Origin: Meandrina meandrites
Lineage: Eukaryota; Cnidaria; Anthozoa; Scleractinia; Meandrinidae
Length of the DNA stretch: 64,000 nucleotides
Assembly: GCA_963693305.1 (NCBI GenBank)
Contig: OY855907.1
Location: 37,032,356 to 37,096,355, forward strand
Reading direction: 5' to 3'
How positions within the stretch are numbered: the first letter of the stretch is position 1; every line of letters begins with the position of its first letter. The position numbers and the translations under genes are program-made. Below, one piece after another: positions 53,281 to 63,369 of this stretch. The notes under the pieces are model-generated. The model was not told the DNA's origin, did not search any database, and worked only from the letters and a program-made list of their open reading frames with translations.

Positions 53281-54831
53281 ATGCCGACTAATTGTTGCGT
53301 GCCAAACTGTACGAAAAAGCTATACAGGACTGGAAATGGGGAAAAAATTTCTTTCTTGAAGTTTCCAAAGGATTTGGAGCTCAAAAAGCGTTGGCTGCAT
53401 GCTATCCGTCGCGATGAGGGAAAGACGTTTAGAGTAAAGCAAAACACAAAGATTTGTTCTCGTCATTTTAAGTCTGAGGACTTGGTTAAAGCTATCGGAG
53501 GTCAGCGAGTTTACGTGAAGGATGGAGCCGTTCCATCACAATTCTCGTGGTCAAAAAATTCTCCGAAAAAGAGAAAACCACCTAAGAGTCGTGCTCTTTC
53601 TTCGCAACGTTCTTCGAAAACAGAATTTCCTAACACCGAGTTAAAAGTCGATCAAACAACTAGTGTAACTGAAACTACTGCTGAAACCTGCACTTCATCG
53701 GCGGACGTTAGTTCTCCTGACGTGAAAAACGGCATGCATTCGCAGGGAGACGTCAAGGAACTTCTCGAAAGACTTCGAAAATTGGAGTTTGAAAATGCTT
53801 CTTTGAAGGCTGAAATAGAGGTTGTGAAACGGCAGAAGGGCCTTGCAGATTCCCGTGTTTTTCAGTTACGTAATTTTACATCCGATGAGGACATCTCCTT
53901 TTACACGGGCTTTCCTAACTTGGCTACTTTTAATGCAGTATTTGAATTTTTAAATACTGGATTGAATGGAGAGAACATCAGGTACTGTTCCTCAAAAGAA
54001 AGAGGTGTCCAAAAGGGTTTTTACATCGGGAACGGAAATGAAACCGAGGAACCAGGGGGGTGTACTAATAAAGGTAGACGAAGGAGCTTAGAACCTAGGG
54101 AGGAGTTCTTTCTTGTTCTCTGCAGACTAAGGAGGGGATTTGCAGAAAAACATCTGGCTCACTTGTTTGATATCTCCCAGTCGACAGTAAGCAGGATTTT
54201 CCTGTCTTGGATAAATTACATTTATCTGAAATTCGGTCAAGTATCAATCTGGCCTAATAGGGAGGTTGTAAGAGCTACAATGCCAGACAGCTTTAAAGAC
54301 AAATACTCTTCCACCCGTGTAATAATCGATTGCACGGAGATTAAATGCCAGATGCCTTCCAGCCTTCTGTTGAATTCCAAACTGTTCAGCTCGTACAAGA
54401 ACCATGTAACTCTGAAAGGTTTAGTTGGAATTGCTCCCAGTGGAGCTATTACTTTTATCAGTCAACTGTATAGTGGAAGCATTTCCGATCGGGAAATTGT
54501 TGAAAGAAGTGGGTTTCTCAAGTTAGAGTTTGATCAAGGTGACACCGTGATGGCCGATAAAGGCTTTACAATTGAAGACCTCCTCCCACTCGGTGTAACC
54601 CTTAACATTCCACCTTTTCTGGGGTGCAATACCCAAATGGCAGCAGAAGATGTTATCAAGACCCAGGAAATTGCTTCTGTTAGAATACACATCGAACGAG
54701 CTATCAACAAAATTAAGAACTTCCACATCTGGGATGGTATTGTACCACTTAGTTTGTTTGGGGTAGTTAACCAAATGTGGAGTCTTTGTGCCTTTTTGTG
54801 TAACACTCATGACCCTCTTATTTCCATGTAA
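53281..54831 (+). CDS. THAP-domain DDE transposase (DDE_Tnp_4 type), 516 aa
   Basis: Uninterrupted ORF. The start at 53281 is chosen because MPTNCCVPNC is the usual THAP beginning. THAP zinc finger (about 1-88): the CC...C cysteines, KICSRHF and a closing AVPSQF. A coiled coil follows (about 158-190, LLERLRKLEFENASLKAEIE). A helix-turn-helix-like stretch (AHLFDISQSTVSRIFLSW) precedes the catalytic core. The DDE triad reads D350 (VIIDCTEIK), D426 (TVMADKGF) and E472 (IHIERAINKIKNFH). Spacing is 76 and 46, within the DDE_4 pattern. This protein should bind and cut the 63-bp ends. No frameshift or stop is present, and all key residues are retained. Confidence 0.95.
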   Translation: MPTNCCVPNCTKKLYRTGNGEKISFLKFPKDLELKKRWLHAIRRDEGKTFRVKQNTKICSRHFKSEDLVKAIGGQRVYVKDGAVPSQFSWSKNSPKKRKPPKSRALSSQRSSKTEFPNTELKVDQTTSVTETTAETCTSSADVSSPDVKNGMHSQGDVKELLERLRKLEFENASLKAEIEVVKRQKGLADSRVFQLRNFTSDEDISFYTGFPNLATFNAVFEFLNTGLNGENIRYCSSKERGVQKGFYIGNGNETEEPGGCTNKGRRRSLEPREEFFLVLCRLRRGFAEKHLAHLFDISQSTVSRIFLSWINYIYLKFGQVSIWPNREVVRATMPDSFKDKYSSTRVIIDCTEIKCQMPSSLLLNSKLFSSYKNHVTLKGLVGIAPSGAITFISQLYSGSISDREIVERSGFLKLEFDQGDTVMADKGFTIEDLLPLGVTLNIPPFLGCNTQMAAEDVIKTQEIASVRIHIERAINKIKNFHIWDGIVPLSLFGVVNQMWSLCAFLCNTHDPLISM

Positions 54832-55174
54832 CACTCGGGCAGAGGACTGAGGCAGACTACAGAGCACAACTCAATTTAATAACAATGAAAAAATGTTATA
54901 TCTAAGAAAGAGCGCAGATTTGGTAAAGTAAGGTTTGTGTTTTGGCTGTTTACAGCCCAAGGCGCTAGTACACTGTCAGAAATTTACAAGCAGTAAATAA
55001 CATTGTTCTATAGATCTAAAAGTAAACAAAGAAAAAAATTTCAAAAGTTTTATCTTGAAAGACATCTTATCATACAGAGGATATAGGTAAATATTCTGTT
55101 GTAGACATGATGCACTGATACAGTTTTAACAACACTGATGTGACATAAGCAATGATAAGATTGTGTCAACCTTT
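54832..55174. other. Spacer between the two ISL2EU genes
   Basis: Non-coding interval between two convergent stop codons. No other structure is seen. Confidence 0.6.
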
Positions 55175-57262
55175 TCATTTATTGTCTACAAATTCTGAAG
55201 CATCTTGCCCTATAAAGTGCTTGAAATAGCTGTTCTTTAGGCCTTCATTCAATGTGTCCCAGAACTGAGGATCAAATGTAATCCTCTCTATACTCATGCC
55301 TTTGCTGGTGTAGATTACAAGATCACACCAGCTAGCCCCTGTAACACCAAGTTGACCCTGTATTTGAAAGTAGTACTGATGTCCCCTTTTCAGTCTTGGC
55401 TTCCCATTAACATTTTCTGCAAAGAAACTTTCATCTTCACATGCATCTAAGGGACTCACATGGAACTTACTGTAGGGGCATTTAATCTCTACAAGCCCAA
55501 AAGGCTTACTACAACCATGATCAATAACCTTGCCATCTGGTGATGCTGCTAAAAATGGGGAGGCCATACTTACAACAAGGCCACTTTTAAACACTGTAAC
55601 TGGGTTTCTAGTTGAAAACATATACTTTTCATACTCTTTTAAGGCTACAGGTTCATAGGTGTTCCCATGTGCTGTTTGTTTGGAGGTAAATGACTTGGGA
55701 TGAAGCAGATTGTTTACTAGAGTGTCATGATTCCTTTTCCTTTTTACAATAGTGTTGAAATTAGATGATGTAAACCGAAATTTCCTTTCAGTCAACCATT
55801 CTTGGGAGGCTGCCTGTTCTCTTGTAGTCTTCTCAATGTTATTGAGCTTTGCCTCATCAACAATTAAATGATCCAGGAGTGCTTCTTGGTTACTGCTTAA
55901 ACCATCTGGTTTTTCATACTGCTGAGATTGTTGCAAAGGAAATGCAGGATATGTAGAAATAGCATTTTGGTCACCGTTACAATTCACTCTAGGCACTGAG
56001 TCAATATTACAGAAAACTTGAAAATTGGACTCTGTGAACTGTAACTGATAACTTGCATATGAACCACTTGGAGATTTTCCAAATTTTGTTTCCTGTAAGT
56101 TGGTTCCACCAGGAGACATGATCTGGGACAGTGCAAACTTAGGGTTGATCTTTTGAAGCTTGTCTTTCAACATAATTTCATCAGATGTTTGTGTGCTCAA
56201 GTTTTTCCTAGCTTCATACAATAAGCACCGTACCCCACTATCAGGGTTATACTCTTTATCTAATTTGGACCTTTTTACCTCAAGTTCCATGACAGGTTGG
56301 GGCTTGATTTTATCCCCTCTTACAGGCCTGTGCCATATTTGTAAACTTGAAGTGCATGCCTTGGATGCTGTCATATCAGATTCATAGTCCAACTGCTTAA
56401 CATCTTGACAACTATACAAGCTGAACTTACAGAGTTTCATCATAAGTGCAAGCACATGGTTACAAAAGCCAACAGATCCTGCCACGCAGGTACATGAAGC
56501 ATATTTTACAGCTCCACTCACTAAACAAAGTGCAACTTGTAATTTATGAGGAGCTTCATTTTTTTTAAAACTATGGTGACACAAACATTTGAAAAAGAAA
56601 TATTCATTATCACTAGCAGCAACTATGTCCCTTAGGTATTCGTCCTCCAGGAAGGTTTTGGCCTTTTTCATACTTGTTGGAACTGCATGGTTCTGTTTAT
56701 TTCGGTCAATGTTCTTTCCAGACTGAGAGATGTGTAAATCCATTTTTGCCTTGGTAAACAAGGGCATTCGTTGCAAACTTATTGACCACCCAGTTGATGA
56801 AAATCTTACAGTACTTTCCTTTGGCAACAGATCACTTTGCGTTTGTAATTGTTCTTGTCTCTGCTTCCGACGCGTGTAAATTAAGTTTTGGTCCGGATCC
56901 ACGACATCTTTCTCACGGCCCGAGGCAACATATTCAAGTACTCTACAAAACAAATTAGCACACCAGTTAATTGATACGTAAGTCCTACAGATCTCTATTT
57001 AAATGTAAGTTAGAATTCTAGCCCTTTTGAACAAACTAGCAAAAGCACTTCATTTTACTACAACTAAAACATAGATCGAAAAGCTTACTTGCCTTTTCGC
57101 CAACTGTGCCTTTGTTTTCAGCCCCTTCGCCGGATCGCCACGACATTTTAACCAAAAACGAAGCTCGTCAGATTTAAGAGTGGTTGGATTTCGTCCTTGA
57201 AGTGATGCTCCGGGAATATCCTCCTCGGAAAGACGGCTACTTACAGACTGATTAGCGGCCAT
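55175..57262 (-). CDS. SAP-SWIM-YqaJ nuclease of the ISL2EU element, 645 aa
   Basis: Two exons, 57093-57262 and 55175-56942. The phase requires a GC-AG intron with donor AG|GCAAGT; the GT three bases on would break the frame. The join rebuilds a SAP domain (about 29-62, LKSDELRFWLKCRG, then AKRVLEYV). A SWIM zinc finger follows (Cys207, Cys209, Cys217, His219 in SCTCVAGSVGFCNHV). The C-terminal YqaJ-type PD-(D/E)XK nuclease has Glu487 (HGNTYEPVALKEY), Asp526 (ASPDGKV), Glu542 and Lys544 (GLVEIKCP) and Gln583 (YYFQIQGQL). YqaJ enzymes are exonucleases related to phage recombinases; in ISL2EU elements this second gene is standard, with an unproven role in transposition. ATG 57262 (ATGGCCGC) is preferred to a non-ATG start inside the terminal repeat. 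Confidence 0.93.
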
Positions 57263-57284
57263 TTTACCACGAGACAACAAAACA

Positions 57285-57347
57285 AGGCCCAACTAGCCTC
57301 GCTTTCGCGCGTATCGCTCCCAGTCCCTTTTCATTATGCATAGGGTG
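57285..57347 (-). repeat. Right terminal inverted repeat of ISL2EU element
   Basis: Reverse complement of the left end apart from about two bases. TA follows. Confidence 0.95.
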
Positions 57348-57349
57348 TA

Positions 57350-58558
57350 TTAGACAGGAAGTGTAAAACTGCGGAAGATCGTGCAGAAGAAGATTTCTGT
57401 GAAGTGTGTCAATGGAAGTCAATGCCAAGACCAAGCGGATACTGGTTGGGTGCTTGATTAATTTCGAAATGGGGAACGTAAATAATATATAATAATCAAA
57501 GATCTCTTCGAGATTCGACTATTTCGCATGGAGTATGCGTTGGGGAAATGTTAGTATTGAAAGCGATTTGTGATGCACTAACCCATTGACTCACAGTCCA
57601 GAAGGCTTTTATTAGCGCTCACCCACCCCCCCCCCCCCCCCCCCAAAAAAAAAAATTCCTGGCTCTTTTACGGCTTTTAACACAAACGTGCGAGTGGGAA
57701 AAAATATACCATATGCGTACTAAATTCAGACAAACAATTCTTTTCTGAAGTAAACGTTTATTACAACTAGACACGCTGAAAGACCAATTCATGGTTTGAA
57801 ATGTTAATTATCAACCTTGATAAATTGATCCCAAACCAAACTTGAAGACGGTGAAAAAAATTTCTTCACCTCCGCGCGTCATTTTAACAACTCGCAAAAA
57901 CACGAACTCTTTCTACAAAATATAACACTAGTTCGAAACACTCTGGTGAAAGGTAGGCTTTCATTCTGTACAACTGTCACTGACATTTATTTAACCACCA
58001 CCAGCGGTAACTGGGGATAATAATTTGCGAATCATGGTGCCGTGAGATAGCGGACAACTACTGAATTCCTTCCACAAAATTAACACTCACATTGCTTTTT
58101 ATGAAAGGTAGGTTTTCATTCTGTATAACTGTCACTGACATTTATTTAACCACCAGTGGTATTATCTTGGTACAGAAAAGCGGTAATTGGAGATAAGCCG
58201 TGAGATTGCCGTGAGATAGCGGAAAACTACTGAATTCCTTCCACAAAATTAACACTCAGATTGCTTTTTATGCTATCCATCACTATAACTAATAACAAAA
58301 AAATACTTGTTTGCATTTTCCGAAGTACTGTAGTAAATCTTTGCATGTAAAAGGTCGTAAACTGAACACAATTATTAAATAAACAACAATGCGATGGTAC
58401 AGTAAGTCGGCCGCACGCTGCATATCAGATGTCACCATGCGCTTTTCAAATCAATACGCTTCAGAAGCCTAAAATTCCAAACGTAAACTGGGCAAATGAA
58501 AGAAACTTGAAAGAAGTTTTGTTTTAGATTAATTCTCATTGCAAGATGTAGCTACTAA
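57350..58558. other. Intergenic between two transposons
   Basis: No gene is supported. A C run is at 57626-57644 followed by A. A diverged tandem duplication is at 57949-58272. Confidence 0.5.
57949..58272. repeat. Tandem duplication, unit about 155-165 bp
   Basis: Both halves contain AAAGGTAGGYTTTCATTCTG, ACTGTCACTGACATTTATTT, GTGAGATAGCGGA and ACTACTGAATTCCTTCCACA. The second copy has a small insertion (TATTATCTTGGTACAG). Confidence 0.85.
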
Positions 58559-58564
58559 TGTATC

Positions 58565-58725
58565 CCCGGCATAGTCAATCGAACCCAATCGAACCCAATC
58601 GAACTAAATTTCAATCGAACTCAATCGAACTCAATTCATGGATTGAGTTCGATTGAGTTCGGCAATCGAACGAAATCGAACTCACCGAAAAGAAAAAAAA
58701 ATCAATCGAACCCAATCGAACGTTC
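58565..58725. repeat. Left terminal/subterminal AATCGAAC array
   Basis: At least eight copies of AATCGAAC, some in reverse (GTTCGATT), include the palindromic core CAATTCATGGATTGAGTTCG. Such arrays in transposon ends often serve as transposase binding sites; that role is inferred here. Confidence 0.85.
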
Positions 58726-58851
58726 GATTTTCGAACTCGTGATTTGTGTAAAACAGGCGTTGAAAATCCATAACCAGATCTTGGAATCTCGAGTTACTTC
58801 AACCCTGAGTGTAGCGCACGTGTTTTTCGTAAACGAAGAAATTCCGCAAAA

Positions 58852-59097
58852 ATGGCTTCAGATGCGCTGTGGATTGTAAGCTTCAAATGTGTAGTAAAAG
58901 GCTACCAGAAATGCCGCTTTGACGTCATGGATGGCGAAGTTTTCAAGGTTTTAAAGGAAATAGGCGAGACAGGCCGGGAGACAGGCCGTGCATTCCGAAT
59001 TGCAAACGAACACGGACAATTAGGTCACCTTCGACGTGTTCTGTCCTGTTCTCTTAAATGCCGTGGACAGTTTATAAATGTTATTTCTGACGAATGA
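58852..59097 (+). CDS. Small HIRAN-like protein, 81 aa, within the 4.8-kb element
   Basis: ATG at 58852, TGA at 59095-59097, uninterrupted. MASDALWIVSFKCVVKGYQK resembles the first strand of HIRAN domains. ETGRAFRIANEHGQLGHLRR resembles the later DP.AV.V...G..IG..PR part, but the Pro of the GYIP/GHVP motif is replaced (GHLRR), so it may be diverged. The whole ORF is about one domain long. It stands close to the left end of the element, next to a possible promoter downstream. The call is based on pattern only. Confidence 0.5.
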   Translation: MASDALWIVSFKCVVKGYQKCRFDVMDGEVFKVLKEIGETGRETGRAFRIANEHGQLGHLRRVLSCSLKCRGQFINVISDE

Positions 59098-59190
59098 GCT
59101 TGCGAAGAAGGCCGAAATAACTATTTTGCCGGCACGGAACACAACACGGCCTGGGTCCCAGGCCGGTGCATTATCGGTGGTTAACCAGGG

Positions 59191-59200
59191 GTATATAAGG
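59191..59200 (+). promoter_or_regulatory. Possible TATA box
   Basis: GTATATAAGG in a locally GC-rich setting (GGTTAACCAGGGGTATATAA), about 100 bp after the HIRAN-like ORF, directing rightwards. A transcript from here would be interrupted by the foldback insertion at 59552. Confidence 0.35.
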
Positions 59201-59551
59201 GGGAGTTTAGCACGTGATAGTCATCTAGGCCTCTAAACCAGCCCAGTTCAGGGCTCCGTTTATTTTTTATTTTTAGTTTTTCAGATTGTTCTTCGCCTTG
59301 TTGTCGGCTAGCCTTGAATTTATTTGTAAAGCCTCAGTAGGATGGGCTACCAATTGTTGGAGCTTGAGCCATGGTTCCTACCCAGATTTCCTGCTTCTTT
59401 TTTGCCCACGGGGTTTTTTGTGGCAGGTTTTTTCTGGCCTCCGTGCTAATCGCGTTTTCATTGTATGCGGTTGCTCAGCTCCGTTAGTTTGTTTATTCCA
59501 ACTGATTTGTATTTATATTCTTTACTCCTGCTTTTGTAGCCGGGATGTTAA

Positions 59552-62185
59552 GGTGGCTCGACTGGGTTTTTTAGGGGCAACACCGCTCAAGTTTGAGAAC
59601 TAACCAGACTGTCATTAAAGTGCTACTATGATGAAATTCGCATGTTTTCTTTCGCAACCGTTTTAAAATATTAACAAGTACTCTATATGAGAAGCAAAAT
59701 GCCGTTTACTGTTTTCCAATACCTCTTTTTGTTCCAGAGATATTCAAGTTTTTTTGCAAATTAGCAAAGTAGTGACGTCATACACTCAACCAAATTCTGA
59801 TTAAATACTAAGAAAGTGATATCTCAGCCAATTTGTATTGAAAGTCTCTGATTCTTTGCAGTAACATTCTGCTAGTTGTGTTTCACAATATGAACTTGAC
59901 AACTTGGTTACCATGGCAACATACTAGGTTCCAGATCCCCCAAATGCTTAACACCTTTCTGGCCAATTCTGGCATTCTCCGCTAATATTTGTAAATAATG
60001 CTTTACATGCGAGATCTAGCAAGCATATCAATGGATTTGGCAGACGTCTTGCCTGGGTTTAATTTTTCCGAATTGAAAAATTCTGAAATATTAAAAAAAA
60101 ATTGATGGGGACTGGAAAACAGTGAGTTGCCATGGTAACATAATTTTATTACAGCTGTAGGTGTGTCACCTGAGGAACTATTAGTCTGCCAAGTTTCATT
60201 GGTCTCTGCAGAAAAATGACCGAGATAGCTTAATTTTTGTACTTGACAAAAAATTGGGTTGAGTAGATGACGTCATCAGTTCCCTAATTTGCATATTTTA
60301 CGATTTTTTTAAGCTTAAATATCTCTGGAACTTAAATAGATATTTGAAAACGGTAAACGGCATTTTTAATCTTTCATTAAATACTCTTTGAAACGCCTAA
60401 AATTGATAGGGGTGAAAATTTGATCATAGTACCACTTTAACAATGCCATCGAAAAACGATCACCACAGCTGAATTAGGTAAAGATGAAAATTTGTTATGA
60501 CCAGTGTTATTTTGACATCGGGGTTGTCATAGCAACGTAATGACGTCATCACGTTTATCAATTTCGTTCGTATTGCTCGGCACCAGGAGGTTTTTTCGGA
60601 AATCGCTCAAGGGAGCATGTACCTCCTATACCTGCCTCAATGTTGGCAAAGTTTGAACAAATTCTGTGAGAGCGTTATCGAAATTTTTGGGGATGAAGTT
60701 TCGAGGGTCATAAATACAGTAAAAAACATACTATTGAGATAATAGGGTAATATCTGAAGAACACGACGCGCTTTGGGAATGCAGTTTCATCTCATAGTAG
60801 TTTGATGCCATTTAAAATTGTGTATACAAAATTATGGGGATCGCCACGACCGATTGCGAAAACGGATTTGATGAGCGTGCATTCAGGTGCTCTTGTTGCC
60901 ACTTTTGTAAATAATTTGGTCTACACCTACAAATGTGATAATTATTTGGAAACCGCTCGATGAATTTTTTTAAAAACTTGTCAATCTCGAGTTTTGTCAT
61001 CAGTTTATATGGCCTGCAAGTTTCAAGGTCATTGAAAACATGTAAGACAATAAAATCGGGGCTCCAATGTACTACTTTTTTCTCCCAGATTTTGTGTTTA
61101 CAAGTGAGTGTCCTCATTATTCACGGGCATTGTATTCAACTTTCATTTTCACGTGCACAACTCAGCAAAAAATTCATTTGCATTAAACAGAATGCTCAAT
61201 CGCTTTCTAAAAATGTTCGGGAAACATGCTGATATGACTTGAAAACTGTAATAATATTTGTTACGCCATTAGACTGTAATACAGCAATGCCGAGGGTCTC
61301 TTTCTCCAGGAAACGAAAAGCTATTTTTGTGTAGAACAACAGATCAGGAAAAAAGTCTAAACTCACTGATAAAATACAAATGAATTTTTTGCTGAGTTGT
61401 GCACGTGAAAATGAAAGTTGAATACAATGCCCGTGAATAATGAGGACACTCACTTGTAAACACAAAATCTGGGAGAAAAAAGTAGTACATTGGAGCCCCG
61501 ATTTTATTGTCTTACATGTTTTCAATGACCTTGAAACTTGCAGGCCATATAAACTGATGACAAAACTCGAGATTGACAAGTTTTTAAAAAAATTCATCAA
61601 GCGGTTTCCAAATAATTATCACATTTGTAGGTGTAGACCAAATTATTTACAAAAGTGGCAACAAGAGCACCTGAATGCACGCTCATCAAACCATTTTTTT
61701 CGCAATCGGTCGTGGCGATCCCCATAATTTTGTATACACAATTTTAAATGGCATCAAACTACTATGAGATGAAACTGCATTCCCAAAGCGCGTCGTGTTC
61801 TTCAGATATTACCCTATTATCTCAATAGTATGTTTTTTACTGTATTTATGACCCTCGAAACTTCATCCCCCAAAATTTCGATAACGCTCTCACAGAATTT
61901 GTTCAAACTTTGCCAACATTGAGGCAGGTATAGGAGGTACATGCTCCCTTAAGCGATTTCCGAAAAAACCTCCTGGTGCCGAGCAATACGAACGAAATTG
62001 ATAAACGTGATGACATCATTACGTTGCTATGACAACTCCGATGTCAAAATAACACTGGTCATAACAAATTTTCATCTTTACCTAATTCAGCTGTGGTGAT
62101 AGTTTTTCGATGGCATTGTTAATGACAGTCTGGTTAGTTCTCAAACTTGAGCGGTGTTGCCCCTAAAAAACCCAGTCGAGCCACC
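59552..62185. mobile_element. TTAA-flanked foldback element (arms about 820 bp)
   Basis: Left end GGTGGCTCGACTGGGTTTTT and right end AAAAACCCAGTCGAGCCACC are inverse. TTAA borders both (59548-59551 and 62186-62189). The left arm, 59552 to about 61182 (minus the nested MITE), is a near-perfect reverse complement of the right arm, about 61370-62185. The spacer is about 190 bp. The ORFs at 60812-61117 (-) and 61440-61727 (+) are the same sequence in the two arms; no transposase is recognised. Confidence 0.92.
59619..60436. mobile_element. Nested TTAA MITE (818 bp) inside the left arm of the foldback
   Basis: Ends AGTGCTACTATGAT and ATCATAGTACCACT are inverse, with longer imperfect inverted sequence inside (for example GCCGTTTACTGTTTTC versus GAAAACGGTAAACGGC). 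TTAA is on both sides (59615-59618 and 60437-60440). The right arm of the foldback keeps the empty site as CATTGTTAATGACAG near 62115-62129, which proves the insertion and its duplication. Confidence 0.93.
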
Positions 62186-62199
62186 TTAAAGTTTCCGTT

Positions 62200-62720
62200 T
62201 TTCTATTAGTGGCACAGTGTATATCATTGTATTTCAGTATGAGTTCTGTAGCCCTGTCGGCTGTTGGTAAGGAAGTTTGAAGCTTCTGGAGCTCTTTAGC
62301 CTAACTGGAACCATGTTGTATTTCGGGTTTTTGGTCCAAAGTTGTGGTCCTCCCAGTCGCAATTCGCGATTTATAGCCTTACTGGCACAATATATTTGTA
62401 TTCAATGAGCTGATGATCAGCAGAGGGCTCCCTAGCCTAAAGTGCTATTGTACAAGAAGTTTGTTTGTCTTGCAACTTTGCTGGCCTAACTGGCACAATA
62501 TATTTGTATATTCAGGGGATTTTAGTCCTCAGAAAGTTCGTTGCATTCTAGAGATTTTAGTCCAAAGTAGTGGGCTCCTCAGACTTATGGCAGTTGTACA
62601 CGAAGTTTGTTTGCCTTGCTAGTTTGTTAGCCTGGCTCACATAGTGATTTTGTCTTAGGGGTTTTTTGGTCCTAAGTAGTGGACTCCCCTGCCTTACTGG
62701 CAGTCAGTGATGTAAAGCTT
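62200..62720 (+). repeat. Diverged tandem repeats within the 4.8-kb element
   Basis: Repeated words in order: TAGCCTAACTGGAAC, TAGCCTTACTGGCACAATAT, GGCCTAACTGGCACAATATA, TTAGCCTGGCTCACATA and TGCCTTACTGGCAG. These alternate with TGGTCCAAAGT..TGG, TAGTCCAAAGTAGTGGGCTC and TGGTCCTAAGTAGTGGACTC. The period varies (about 90-150 bp). Probably an old degraded array. Confidence 0.65.
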
Positions 62721-63114
62721 GTTAAGGTCGCGTACTTACGCAAAATGATCGAGAAATAGTTATGCATCATGCTATATTCATTGACGTGAGATGGTTCGCA
62801 GGAATCCACAAGGACGCTACGCTAGTGGCCAGTGGTGACGGTTTTTTTCCTATCAAGAAGCAAGTTATTGAGTGTGTGATGTAACGTAGTTTATATTAGT
62901 TCTTGCAGTTGCTGTATCGTGGTTCGGGTTGGTTCTTGACAGGCCGCCTTCCTAAATAAACTTATTTGTCCTTAAGCTGTGTGCTTATTTGTTGTGAAGT
63001 GGAGGTAAAATATGGGGTTTCTGTTATAAGAATAAATTGTAAAAAGGCAGAAGAAAAACCTGTTTTGATGGGCTTGCTTTGGGGTTGCTTTGGGCTTGCT
63101 TTGTATAGGTTTAC

Positions 63115-63363
63115 CAGAGCCAATCGAACGCAATCCATTTAATTGTGTTCGATTGAGTTCGGTTTCCGAACCCAATCAAACACAATCAGATGGATTGAGT
63201 TCGATTGAGTTCGATTTTTTCGTTTGAATTCGATTTGTTCGGAAATCGAACTCACTGAAAGTCTGGTGTTCGATTTCGTTCGATTGCCGAACTCAATCGA
63301 ACTCAATCCACGGATTGAATTCGATTGAGTTCGATTTTCGAACGTTCGATTGACTATGCCGGG
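63115..63363. repeat. Right terminal/subterminal AATCGAAC array
   Basis: Multiple GTTCGATT and AATCGAAC copies with the core CAATCCACGGATTGAATTCG, ending GACTATGCCGGG. It mirrors the left array. Confidence 0.85.
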
Positions 63364-63369
63364 TGTATC

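Larger units (their letters stand above)
53166..57347. mobile_element. Complete ISL2EU-type (IS4EU) DNA transposon
   Basis: Inverted ends of 63 bp (53166-53228 and 57285-57347) begin CACCCTATGCATAATGAAAA and differ at only two positions. TA flanks both ends (53164-53165 and 57348-57349). It carries the two genes that define this superfamily: a THAP-DDE transposase (+) and a YqaJ-type nuclease (-), convergently oriented. Both are intact, so the 4182-bp copy may be autonomous or was so until recently. Confidence 0.95.
58565..63363. mobile_element. 4.8-kb DNA element with AATCGAAC-repeat ends and TGTATC duplication
   Basis: The ends CCCGGCATAGTCAATCGAAC (left) and GTTCGATTGACTATGCCGGG (right) are perfect inverses. 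TGTATC stands directly on both sides (58559-58564 and 63364-63369). Behind each end lie tandem and inverted copies of AATCGAACTC-type words (58578-58725 and 63115-63352). Inside are a HIRAN-like ORF (58852-59097), a TATA motif and a nested foldback element. No transposase is present, so it is probably non-autonomous. A 6-bp duplication with subterminal arrays does not point to one known superfamily. Confidence 0.85.

Noticed and set aside
53254..53281. Earlier start for the THAP transposase
   Set aside because: The codon at 53254 is not ATG; ATG at 53281 gives the usual THAP beginning.
57262..57292. Longer N-terminus for the YqaJ protein starting near 57292
   Set aside because: It would begin inside the terminal inverted repeat without an ATG; ATGGCCGC at 57262 is the better start.
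60812..61727. Two mirror ORFs of about 95-100 codons read as a gene pair
   Set aside because: They are the same sequence in the two foldback arms; no domain is recognised and the opposite frames are open to a similar length.
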